Shown here in pieces: positions 9,346 to 17,130 of a stretch of DNA of 64,000 nucleotides; the first letter of the stretch is position 1; each line of letters starts with the position of its first letter. The notes under the pieces were generated by a model. It saw only the letters and a list, made by a program, of their open reading frames with translations, was not told the origin of the DNA and did not search any database. Position numbers and translations under genes: made by a program. The stretch is from Chamaesiphon minutus PCC 6605 (GTDB lineage: Bacteria; Cyanobacteriota; Cyanobacteriia; Cyanobacteriales; Chamaesiphonaceae): positions 4,228,886 through 4,292,885 of the forward strand of contig NC_019697.1 in assembly GCF_000317145.1 (NCBI RefSeq), written 5' to 3'.

Positions 9346-9964
9346 AATTTTGACTGACAATATATATGACATATTTGCATTCTAACAAGCCAATTAATAG
9401 GTTGTTAGTCATGCGATCGAATACCAATCGAATTTAAGCTACATGACTTATATCGATGAAAATTTATGTCCGAAAGCACATTTTTTAGCGATATTGCTTC
9501 AGTCATAATGCTTATTAATCTTAATTAATAATTAACACAAGAAAAGACTTATAAATATACATTTATAAGTGAAAAATTGCACACATTAACCCTAATTTAG
9601 TTGCGTGTTTTACAAGCGTCAATACATCAACACTGCCTCGATCACGTAGCGTTATTTATCATCCCTGCTATTACAGGAATGTCAACTTTCATTCAGCCGA
9701 GATATATAGTTATACGCACCGATCTCGTTAATGGATCTCTATTGATGCAAAAAAATCTCAGTTATTTTCAGGTTCGCTCTCGGTAGCAAAGCTCAACGTG
9801 CATCTGAGATAATCAGTGCTGTGCTAAGGGGATGTTGAAAGAGTTGAAAGATTTGTGACTTAAGTCTCCTGAACTAATGCGCTCGTATCATTCGATTGGG
9901 TGAGGCGCTCGGATCGAGTGTCAGCTAAAATGCTCTAATTAGTATTTTCCTTCCTTTGGAGTCA
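9346..9964. other. Intergenic region upstream of the broken sigma gene
   Basis: No convincing gene is seen in these 620 bases. The left part holds AT-rich promoter-like sequence for the PEP-CTERM gene. A decamer CGCTCGTATC at 9880-9889 also occurs upstream of the ferritin-like gene (15290-15299, opposite strand) and may be part of an ECF-sigma promoter. Confidence 0.5.
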
Positions 9965-10549
9965 ATGGTCGAAACCACAAATTTACTCTTAAAGATCGCC
10001 AAGGGAGATCGGACAGCACTCTCTCAGCTCTACGATCGATATGCCCGAACGATTTATGCGATCGCCTGGAAGAGTCTCAACTGAGTTGAGGACTGCGAAG
10101 AAGTTGTTTTAGATGTATTTGCCCAAATTTGGAGGATTGCTGACAGGTACGACGTCTATGAAGGTTCGGTCGAACAGTGGATTTTGACGCTAGCGCGCAG
10201 TCCGATCCTCGATCGATTACGTAAATTGCAACGGCTCTATAAAGTTAAAACAGTAATCTCTTGTGGCAAAAGAATCGATTTTCCAACTATCAGCGTAGAT
10301 CTAATTGAAACGATCGAAATTGACGAACGACGACAATTGGTACTCGCGGCGTTAAGCCAGATTCCCTCAGAACAACTGGAGGCGATCGAATTGGCTTACT
10401 ATCAAGGTTTAACCCACACTGAGATCGCCACACGCACTGGACTGTCGATCTGTACCGTCAAAACCTTACTACGGCTCGGATTGAGTAACCTAAAAATAGC
10501 CTTTAAAAGCAAATTGTCAGTAACTCCAGTAGGTAGCAACTTGGGTTAA
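9965..10549 (+). pseudogene. ECF sigma factor with in-frame TGA at codon 40
   Basis: Read from the ATG at 9965 the frame encodes an ECF-type sigma-70 factor closely similar to the intact paralogue at 15457: region 2 (LYDRYARTIYAIAWKSLN-stop-VEDCEEVVLDVFAQIWRIADRY) and region 4 (QIPSEQLEAIELAYYQGLTHTEIATRTGLSICTVKTLLRLGLSNLKIAF). Codon 40 (10082-10084) is TGA where the paralogue has TCA (Ser), a single C-to-G change. Without readthrough no full sigma factor is made; the part after the stop contains only the end of region 2 and region 4. The rest of the frame is intact over 194 residues, so the mutation is probably recent. It is followed by its ChrR-type anti-sigma partner at 10744. Confidence 0.85.
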
Positions 10550-10743
10550 ACAGTAGAACTCCTGCGAAAGTCTGGGAAAGATCGACAGCACCTATGATTA
10601 TCGACACATTTAGTTAATATTTTATAATTAGTTAATAATGCTCGAAATAATTGGTATTAAAGGATAGCTTAAATACTTTCTTCGCAGGAGACCTAATGAT
10701 AGAGCATCACTAAACCCCCTTATCCCCCGTGTCTGAACCGCTG

Positions 10744-11385
10744 ATGAACGAACATCGATGTTTTTGCGAACTCGCACCACTTTATGCGCTCGATCTGCTC
10801 GATCTTGAAGAACGGCTCTGGATAGAAGCTCAAATTTTGGCTTGCCCAGATCTGGCTGAAGAACTAGCAAGTTATCAAGCCGCAGTAGCTGTGATTCCCT
10901 ATAGTGCTCCAGTCGTGCCGATAGCCGCAGATCTCAAGTCGCGGTTATTCGATCGCCTTGATGCTCCAGCGGAGAGTCAACTGGGTTTAGATGCTGTTCC
11001 TGCACAGCCGGAAATTTCGTCAGTAGAGTCATCCGCGCCAGCCACGATCGCGATTAGATCTGGGGAGCTAGAATGGCAACCATATCGGGCAGCCGGAGTC
11101 GAAGTTGCGGTGCTATTTATCGATCCGCTCAACCGGATGTGCTCTGCAATTGTTAAAGCAGCCGATGGAGTCATCTATCCACTCCATCAACATCAAGAGA
11201 TTGAGGAAATTTATATGTTAGAAGGAGAACTAGAAATCGCTGGACAGGTATATCTGGCGGGGGACTACATTCGATCGTCCGCCAATTCGATCCATCCACC
11301 TGCAACTACCAAGGGTTGTAAGTTCTTGATTCGGGCTTGTATCGACGATAATTACGACGAAAACTTGCTCGCTCGCGCTCATTAA
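10744..11385 (+). CDS. ChrR-like cupin anti-sigma factor (paralogue 1)
   Basis: A 213-residue protein with the ChrR organisation: an N-terminal anti-sigma segment (HRCFCELAPLYALDLLDLEERLWIEAQILACPDLAEELASYQ) and a C-terminal cupin (residues about 115-195, VIYPLHQHQEIEEIYMLEGELEIAGQVYLAGDYIRS) with the metal-binding HxH...E pattern. ChrR binds and inhibits an ECF sigma factor of the RpoE type, and in Rhodobacter releases it on singlet oxygen stress. The start at 10744 (ATG) matches the start of the paralogue at 16135; a GTG at 10729 is the alternative. The typical Zn-ligand HxxxCxxC motif is only partly present (HRCFC). Its sigma partner upstream has a premature stop, so this protein may act alone or on the second sigma factor. 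Confidence 0.8.
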   Translation: MNEHRCFCELAPLYALDLLDLEERLWIEAQILACPDLAEELASYQAAVAVIPYSAPVVPIAADLKSRLFDRLDAPAESQLGLDAVPAQPEISSVESSAPATIAIRSGELEWQPYRAAGVEVAVLFIDPLNRMCSAIVKAADGVIYPLHQHQEIEEIYMLEGELEIAGQVYLAGDYIRSSANSIHPPATTKGCKFLIRACIDDNYDENLLARAH

Positions 11386-11524
11386 AAATTGTCTGCGATC
11401 GTCGCTGAAGGGTCGATCGGCATCGACTACAAACCAGACACTCAGACGATCGTATTCAAAATATAATAAAAGTGTTTTTATATCGATTTTTTGCTAACAA
11501 CTTTTTGGGATCTTCCATGCCGAT

Positions 11525-11943
11525 TTATCCCTTGAATCCTAATTGGATAATTAATGTCACAAGTGCATTTGCCGCACCCATTCCTCCAAAATAAAGTCCA
11601 GTTGCGAGTCCCGCTCGATCGATTGGTAAGTTACTCAAGCACCACGGGATTTGAGCGATAAATAATATTCCCAATGCGATACCACTAATTACCAGGATCG
11701 CGATCGAGATCGGCAAGGAAGATGAAAGCGAATTTATCGAGATTATTAATAAAATAACAGCCAAGCCGATCGCCATCGAGCGATTCATGCCCCATTTCAT
11801 CACCCATCGTTCTAAGGTAATAGCAGCGATCGCACAAATGAATAACATACTCGCTGAGATATATTCAGGGGAAAGATCGAATAGACGTAACGTCTCAATA
11901 ACCGCTGGTAAATCAGGGGGTTGCAAAAAGAGCAAAAATCTGG
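11525..11943 (-). pseudogene. C-terminal fragment of a broken MFS transporter
   Basis: About 139 residues with four to five hydrophobic helices (ISASMLFICAIAAITLERWVM, AIGLAVILLIISINSL, ISIAILVISGIALGILFIAQIPW, GLATGLYFGGMGAANALVTLIIQLGF). The pattern of GLYFGGMGAANA near the end fits the last helices of a major facilitator superfamily permease. The N-terminal half is found on the same strand at 13345-14109, separated by an IS66-type remnant. The frame runs back only to a stop near 11944, with no proper ATG, so this piece is not an independent gene. Confidence 0.7.
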
Positions 11944-11944
11944 T

Positions 11945-13345
11945 TTAACAAAGAGATGAGTATAAACAGCGATACTAGTCCAGCCCAAGCGAGTACCCCA
12001 AGCACAGCAAGAGCTAATAATTAAGCGGCATAACATCCGATTTCAGCTAGCGGAGTACATCACAGAGGATGGAAAAACAGTGGTGGGAGAATTACCCACA
12101 GAATATCAAGGAAGACACTATTGGCCAGGATTAGTGTGTTATGTGATGTATCAGCATTACCAATGTAGAGTAACACAGCCATTAATCTACGAGCAACTCC
12201 GAGAATGGGGAATAGATATTTCGGCAGGACAAGTAAATCGGTTATTAAATGAAGAGCATCAAAGATTCGAGCAAGAACAACACCAGGTATTGAGAGCAGG
12301 GTTAGAGACAGCAACATATATCCATACCGATGATACCGGAGCAAGGCACAACGGTAAAAATGGATATTGCACAGTAATTGGGAATGATGACTTCGCGTAT
12401 TTCCACAGCAGTAACTCCAAAAGTCGAGAAAACTTTCTGGAAATATTGCAAGCTGGAGCGGAAAAATATGTATTGAACGAAGAGGCAAAAGCATATCTGG
12501 AAAATTATCAGCTCCCGCATAAACATCTTCTGGAGATCGGTTTTTCGGAAGAGCCATTGGCAATCACCAAAGAAGATTGGCATAACTATTTATTAGGAAA
12601 AGGAATAGTTGGCGTAAAAACAGTACGGGTGCTGAGTGAAGCAGCACTGCTAGGGGGTTTGACAATTCAAGGTAGGAGTGAGCCACTGAGGATTCTCAGC
12701 GATGGGGCAGGACAATTCAACATCATGGAGCATGGATTATGCTGGGTTCATATCGAGAGAAATTTGCGAAAATTAGAGGGTAAGACCGAGCAAGAACGAG
12801 AGAATATTGCTGATATGCAAGGATTATTATGGGAATACTATCAAGAATTGAAACAGTACCAACAGCAGCCAAGTAGAGAAAGAGCATTGAGCCTACAGGA
12901 TAAATTTGATGAGATATTTGGCAGATGTTATATTCATCATGGATTGCTCAATCATGCACTCAACCAAATCAGAAATCGCAAGATTGAACTGTTACAGGTA
13001 CTAAATTGTCCAGAATTTCCCTTGCATAACAATGCAGCAGAAACTGATATTAGAGAATATGTGACCCGCCGAAAAATTAGCGGCGGCACACGTTCTGAGT
13101 TAGGACGAAAAGCTAGAGACACTTTCGTTGGATTGAAAAAGACTTGTCGTAAACTAGGGATTTCGTTTTGGAATTATCTGACATCTAGATTATGTGGCGA
13201 TGAACAAGTACGACCCTTATCAGATGTGCTTCGTGCTAAAGCTGCTGCTAAAATTCCGGCTCCAGCATAGCGAATTTTAAGTAACTATCTTATTTAGTAC
13301 GAGAGAGGGGTATTTCTCCTGACCATATTTCCCTCTATCAGCGTT
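11945..13345 (+). mobile_element. IS66-type element remnant inside an MFS gene (ends not resolved)
   Basis: The stretch between the two halves of the MFS transporter holds an IS66-type transposase that lacks its N-terminal part. I could not find matching terminal inverted repeats or the 8-bp target duplication expected for IS66, so the outer borders given are approximate and mark the disrupted region. Loss of both ends and of the transposase N-terminus suggests an old, degraded insertion accompanied by deletion. Confidence 0.6.
12080..13270 (+). CDS. IS66-type DDE transposase, N-terminally truncated
   Basis: A transposase core of 396 residues from a GTG at 12080. The same frame continues upstream to about 11960 without an obvious start (PKRVPQAQQELIIKRHNIRFQLAEYITEDGK), showing that the N-terminus was lost. 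The IS66 features are LRAGLETATYIHTDDTGARHNGK (first Asp), RILSDGAGQFNIMEHGLCWVH (second Asp) and FPLHNNAAETDIREYVTRRKISGG (Glu). IS66 transposases are normally about 480-520 residues. No accessory TnpA/TnpB genes are seen. Probably inactive, but the catalytic core is complete. Confidence 0.8.
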   Translation: MVGELPTEYQGRHYWPGLVCYVMYQHYQCRVTQPLIYEQLREWGIDISAGQVNRLLNEEHQRFEQEQHQVLRAGLETATYIHTDDTGARHNGKNGYCTVIGNDDFAYFHSSNSKSRENFLEILQAGAEKYVLNEEAKAYLENYQLPHKHLLEIGFSEEPLAITKEDWHNYLLGKGIVGVKTVRVLSEAALLGGLTIQGRSEPLRILSDGAGQFNIMEHGLCWVHIERNLRKLEGKTEQERENIADMQGLLWEYYQELKQYQQQPSRERALSLQDKFDEIFGRCYIHHGLLNHALNQIRNRKIELLQVLNCPEFPLHNNAAETDIREYVTRRKISGGTRSELGRKARDTFVGLKKTCRKLGISFWNYLTSRLCGDEQVRPLSDVLRAKAAAKIPAPA

Positions 13346-14109
13346 TATTGAGGTCTTACGAATAGACTGGCGTGCAATCTTTGAGGGCAAACTCTAAGTA
13401 AAATATTTACTAAGATTCCCGCCACTAATCCCATCCCAAAAATTCTGATTTTCCGAGCCAAACTCGACTCGATCGACATTGTTGGTTTGGCGATCGCGCT
13501 CGTAACAGTCGAATTTAATTCTGGTTTGGATGACCATAATAAGATCGCACTTAGCACCAGCATCACTGCACCTAGCAAAAATGTATTGCCAGAGCCTAAT
13601 GCGGTAATTATCCGCTCGAAAATCGGTCCGATCGCGCCAATTAGCCCGAAAATAAATGTTAAAATAGAACTAGCGGCTGGTAATGCTTCTGTCGGGGTAG
13701 TCTGACGAATTAAAGCAATAGCTGGGCCGCGAAATACAATCATCGCTACCGTCCAAAAAGTCATTAAAACCGGGATCGTCCATCGCAGCCAAACGGCAAT
13801 AGATCCGTGCAATAATAGCCCGATGGCGACGAATAATAACCCCGCCAAGGTAATTCCCACAGCGATCCCTGGGAGCCGACTACCCACTCGGTGCATCAAC
13901 CGATCGGACATCATGCCAACAATTGGTTCGATCGCTGCACCCAAGAAACCTTGGATTATGCCTAAGCTTTGGGCGATGTGAATGAAGCCTAAATTTGTTA
14001 GAATGACTGGTTGATAAAAACTATACGCCATCCAACTAAAAATGATAGCGGCTACTAATGCGCCCAATCCCCACAGTTGCCGCCACAGAATGCGCTGATA
14101 ACTAGTCAT
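13345..14109 (-). pseudogene. N-terminal fragment of a broken MFS transporter
   Basis: The first 230-240 residues of a major facilitator superfamily permease: six to seven membrane segments with the loop GMMSDRLMHRVGSRLPGIAVGITLAG, which corresponds to the conserved motif between helices 2 and 3 (GxxSDRxxxRxGxR). The coding sense decays after GMGLVAGILVNILLR into sequence that runs into the IS66 remnant and stops at 13345. The matching C-terminal fragment is at 11525-11943. The combined length would be near 375-390 residues, so a small part may be missing. Substrate unknown. Confidence 0.75.
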
Positions 14110-14169
14110 ATTTCTAATGTCGATCGAGAATAGATCGTTAGCTCGACTTTATCCATTTTAAAATCTTCT

Positions 14170-14487
14170 TTAAAATCTTCCTTTTTGAAACTGGCTCCCA
14201 AGCTTATAAAATATAACTAACTTTTTCCCGATCGATTTACCCAGTTTGACATGCTCGACACCTACCATCGGCACGATCGAATTTTTTGCACCAAGCTCGT
14301 TGTCTTGGCGACGACGGCGGACTAAAATGGCTCGATCGACAACGATCCCCAGCAAAGAAAATCCGCCCAAAATCGCGATCGCCAGAGGCAATCGCAGCAT
14401 GATATCTTTGAAACCTAAATCTATAATTTGCACCTCTGTGGATGGGTAATGGGTAATGGGTAGCGTCGCTGCCTTGTCGATTGGCAA
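14170..14487 (-). CDS. Possible small membrane protein
   Basis: A weak candidate of up to 105 residues. A single hydrophobic helix (LRLPLAIAILGGFSLLGIVV) is followed by DRAILVRRRR, a normal positive-inside pattern. The first approximately 25 residues lie in an interspersed repeat (see 14445), so a start at the internal Met near 14403 is more likely if the gene is real. It lies between the ferritin-like gene and the broken MFS gene on the same strand. It may also be a chance reading. Confidence 0.3.
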   Translation of the reverse strand: MPIDKAATLPITHYPSTEVQIIDLGFKDIMLRLPLAIAILGGFSLLGIVVDRAILVRRRRQDNELGAKNSIVPMVGVEHVKLGKSIGKKLVIFYKLGSQFQKGRF

Positions 14488-14520
14488 AAAGACGATCGTA
14501 ATCTTACCCTTTGCCCTTTC
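14445..14520. repeat. Interspersed repeat bounded by GGGTAA / TTACCC (copy 1)
   Basis: This stretch (GGGTAATGGGTAGCGTCGCT... to ...CTTACCCTTTGCCC) resembles 58683-58760 (GGGTAATGAATGGGCAGCGTC... to ...CTTACCCATTACCC) over some 75 bases, including GCGTCGCTGC, TTGT and ACGATCGT. Both begin with GGGTAA and end with TTACCC, i.e. with short terminal inverted repeats. It looks like a small non-autonomous element or recombining repeat. Confidence 0.5.
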
Positions 14521-14526
14521 ACCTTT

Positions 14527-14568
14527 TACCCTCTACCCTCTACCCTCTACCCTCTACCCTCTACCCCC
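14527..14568. repeat. Heptanucleotide tandem repeat (TACCCTC)n
   Basis: About five units of TACCCTC end in CTACCCCCTAA just beyond the stop of the ferritin-like gene. Heptamer tandem repeats of this kind (STRR) are known from cyanobacteria, and related heptamers occur in this window at 29986, 46493 and 58636. Confidence 0.8.
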
Positions 14569-14571
14569 TAA

Positions 14572-15255
14572 CTAAACATTCAACACCCAAGCCGGACGAG
14601 TGTTGGGATTGAAGAAAGCAGTAGGCACGATCGCCAGATCTACTCCGAGTGATTTGAAGGCTGCTCGAATGGCGGTGGCATGGGCGGCTTCGTTGGTACC
14701 GATGCTGGCTCCAGCGGTAATTAGTGCGGGTGTTTTGAGTTTTGCGGCTTCCAAGGTATAGGCGATTGCGGCATCAACTTCGAGAGCTAGTGCGAGTTTG
14801 GCGATATTGACATCGGTATCGATATTCCCTTCACCTTTTTTGAGATAGGAAGAGAGATCGTAGCTAGTTTCTGCTTTGACGGGAGTACCGCCTAAGCTTC
14901 TAATGGCATTGCTGAGGACATCTCGGTGGGCTTGATGATCGGTGAGATTAGCAGTCGCTACGGCTAAGACAGCTTTACCGACGGCAGTATTAGTCAACTT
15001 AGGAGCGGCGAATTTATATGCCCAGATTGCTTGATGTTCGTAGTAAAGCCCGTTGTTGAGAACGGCGATATCATTTTTCTTATCTCGAGCTGATGTGGTT
15101 TTACCGATTGTCGTCGCCTGTGCCATCTGGCTGGCTGCGGGGATGGCAAATGCAGTGGCTAACCCAGCCGCTGCGCCTGCGAATAACACTCCTCGGCGGG
15201 AGATGTTGTGAGTTTGATGGGTAACGGATTGAATTAGCGACTTGTTGGTATCCAT
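14572..15255 (-). CDS. Tat-exported ferritin-like domain protein (DUF4439-type)
   Basis: A 227-residue protein from the ATG at 15255. The twin-arginine signal (NISRRGVLFAGAAAGLATAFAIPAA) predicts export in folded form, often with a bound cofactor. The remainder is all-helical with the ferritin-like metal ligands in the pattern NNGLYYEHQAIWAYKFA, LTDHQAHRDVL, ALALEVDAAIAYTLEAA and NEAAHATAIRAAF, i.e. repeated Glu and Glu/His-x-x-His. Such proteins bind di-iron and are often tied to oxidative stress. It is transcribed away from the intact sigma gene at 15457 and carries the decamer CGCTCGTATC 35 nt before the start, shared with the region upstream of the other sigma gene. This makes it a candidate member of the sigma/ChrR regulon (inference). 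Confidence 0.8.
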   Translation of the reverse strand: MDTNKSLIQSVTHQTHNISRRGVLFAGAAAGLATAFAIPAASQMAQATTIGKTTSARDKKNDIAVLNNGLYYEHQAIWAYKFAAPKLTNTAVGKAVLAVATANLTDHQAHRDVLSNAIRSLGGTPVKAETSYDLSSYLKKGEGNIDTDVNIAKLALALEVDAAIAYTLEAAKLKTPALITAGASIGTNEAAHATAIRAAFKSLGVDLAIVPTAFFNPNTRPAWVLNV

Positions 15256-15456
15256 GTGGTGGTATCTCTGTCGAAGGAACTTTCCTATAGATACGAGCGT
15301 TATACACATCTGGATCTGTTTTCGATCGACATTATTTCGATCGAGGTTAAAAGCTGACTGTAGCCACGCTAATATCTAAAGATACTCGAACTAGATCGAT
15401 CGACATTTACCATATACTTCGAGCGATTCTTACTTTAATTTGACAGTATCCTCCCA

Positions 15457-16023
15457 ATGTTGCAGTCCCCGATCGAACCCGCAAAATTACTCATAAATAT
15501 CGCCAAGGGGGATCGGAGTGCATTATCACAGCTTTACGATCGCTATTCCCGGATGATTTATGCGATCGCCTGGAAAAGTTTAAACTCAGTAGAAGAATGC
15601 GAAGAAGTTGTCTTAGATGTATTTGCCCAAATCTGGCGGATCGCCGACAGATTCGATCTCAATAAAGGCTCTGCCGAACAGTGGATTTTTACCCTCGCAC
15701 GCAGTCGGACACTAGATAGACTGCGGAAGTTTCAACGACTCCAAAAAGTTAATGAGGCCATTGATGCCGGAAAAGAAATCGATTTCCCTACCGCTAGTGT
15801 AGATCCAATTGAAGCGATAGAAATTAGCGAACGACGCCAACAAGTACTCGCAGCATTAGAGCAGATTCCGCCAGCACAACGCCAAGTCATCGAAATGGCT
15901 TATTACCAAGGTTTGACCCATTCTGAAATCGCCACAGCCACAGGACTCTCACTCGGTACAGTCAAAACTCGCCTCCGACTGGGATTGAGTAAACTAAAAT
16001 TAGGGTTTGAAAATAAATCGTAA
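15457..16023 (+). CDS. ECF sigma factor (paralogue 2, intact)
   Basis: A 188-residue extracytoplasmic-function sigma factor. Region 2 is LYDRYSRMIYAIAWKSLNSVEECEEVVLDVFAQIW with the DVF-Q-W motif that contacts the -10 element. Region 4 is QIPPAQRQVIEMAYYQGLTHSEIATATGLSLGTVKTRLRLGLSKL with a helix-turn-helix for the -35. It is followed after 111 nt by its ChrR-like anti-sigma gene and divergent from the Tat ferritin-like gene. The sequence is close to that of the broken paralogue at 9965 (about 70-75 percent by eye), so a duplication of the whole sigma/anti-sigma pair is evident. The cyanobacterial group is related to RpoE/ChrR systems that respond to singlet oxygen; the signal here is not known. 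Confidence 0.9.
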   Translation: MLQSPIEPAKLLINIAKGDRSALSQLYDRYSRMIYAIAWKSLNSVEECEEVVLDVFAQIWRIADRFDLNKGSAEQWIFTLARSRTLDRLRKFQRLQKVNEAIDAGKEIDFPTASVDPIEAIEISERRQQVLAALEQIPPAQRQVIEMAYYQGLTHSEIATATGLSLGTVKTRLRLGLSKLKLGFENKS

Positions 16024-16134
16024 CTCAGCCTTCGCCTCTAGCCGTCGATCCTAGTAGTAACTCTGGTAAATACTAGCTAGTGGTAGATAGCAGAAATTAA
16101 GCTCCTACTTCTTGTCCCCACTCCCAACTGGATC

Positions 16135-16764
16135 GTGACCGACCATTACTGTTTTTGCGACCTCGCCCCACTATACGCACTCGATTTACTCACTCCTGAA
16201 CAACGGCTTTGGATCGAAGCTCAAATTGCCGAGTGTCCGGATCTGGCCGAAGAATTAGCAGGTTACGAAGCAGCGGTGGGGTCAATGCCTTACACGGCTC
16301 CTCCTATGCCGATGGCAGCAAATTTGAAGGATCGGTTATTTGACAGGTTGGGACTAGATCCCGTTGCATCGAGTCCGCATTCGCAAGCACAGACATCGCC
16401 AGCAGAGCCATCAGAGCCAGAGCAATTTGCAATTCGAGCGGGGGAGCTTAACTGGAAGCCACACCGCATTGAAGGCGTAGAATGCGCGCTGTTATTCCTC
16501 GATGAGGTCAATCGGATGCGATCGATGCTAGTCACAGCAGCCGCTGGCGTCGTCTATCCACTGCACGAACATCGTGGGGTCGAGGAAATTTACATGTTAG
16601 CAGGCGACCTAATTATTGACAATCGAACTTATCTAGCTGGCGACTACATTCGATCGCATCCCAATTCGATCCACGCACCATCGACGAATACGGGTTGCAA
16701 GTTTTTGATTCGGTCTTGTATCGATGATAATTATGACGAAAACTCGATCGCTAGATCTCATTAA
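16135..16764 (+). CDS. ChrR-like cupin anti-sigma factor (paralogue 2)
   Basis: A 209-residue protein with GTG start; the first residues (MTDHYCFCDLAPLYALDLL) align with the paralogue at 10744. The N-terminal part (to about residue 70) corresponds to the sigma-binding helices, and the C-terminal cupin (VVYPLHEHRGVEEIYMLAGDLIIDNRTYLAGDYIRSHPNSIHAP) carries HxH...E and a later His as metal ligands. Both paralogues end in a similar FLIRxCIDDNYDEN tail. It should hold the sigma factor encoded just upstream inactive until a stress signal acts on the cupin or Zn site. The two genes are likely co-transcribed. Confidence 0.85.
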   Translation: MTDHYCFCDLAPLYALDLLTPEQRLWIEAQIAECPDLAEELAGYEAAVGSMPYTAPPMPMAANLKDRLFDRLGLDPVASSPHSQAQTSPAEPSEPEQFAIRAGELNWKPHRIEGVECALLFLDEVNRMRSMLVTAAAGVVYPLHEHRGVEEIYMLAGDLIIDNRTYLAGDYIRSHPNSIHAPSTNTGCKFLIRSCIDDNYDENSIARSH

Positions 16765-17130
16765 TATTGTGTTGGCACTTGCAAGCTAGCCCCTTTGCCC
16801 ACTGCTCGTTAATAGGATCGGTTCAAATTTGTCCTCTTTATGCCCGCCGAATTAGAGATCGATCGGCTAAAATGCGGAGTATAACTATCGCCGATCGAGT
16901 CGATCGCTCTAGTGCCTGCGAACGCCAGCAGATCGCTCGAACTCAGCCTTAGCAATGAGTTGTAACTAGCGTTCGATCGACCTTATCGACCCGCACAAAG
17001 ATGTCATAGCCAGAGGCTCGTAGCGATAAGACAGGGTCTTTGTCGATATATTTTCCAGATCGAAGCTTATTCAATAGCGGCTACGCCCCAGAAATCGATA
17101 GTCAGTAAATATTTGGAGTAAATATCAATC
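16765..17130. other. Intergenic region upstream of tal
   Basis: No gene is supported in these 366 bases. The sequence is rich in CGATCG. A plausible ribosome binding site (TTGGAGTAAATATC) lies just before the tal start. Confidence 0.5.

Noticed and set aside
9576-9583. Isolated TTGCACA before the sigma gene region
   Set aside because: Only a single half-site; no second TTGCACA-like copy at four-base spacing on either side, so not an L box.
9601-9786. 61-codon frame upstream of the broken sigma gene
   Set aside because: Composition and translated sequence give no sign of a protein. No ribosome site or conserved neighbour.
10082-10084. Recoding of the TGA in the sigma gene (selenocysteine or readthrough)
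   Set aside because: The paralogue has Ser at this place and no recoding signal is apparent. A nonsense mutation explains it better.
11525-11943. Independent small membrane protein
   Set aside because: No real start codon, and its content matches the last helices of the MFS permease whose first half is at 13345-14109.
16808-16835. GGTTCAAATT resembling a tRNA T-arm
   Set aside because: No matching acceptor, D or anticodon arms could be built around it.
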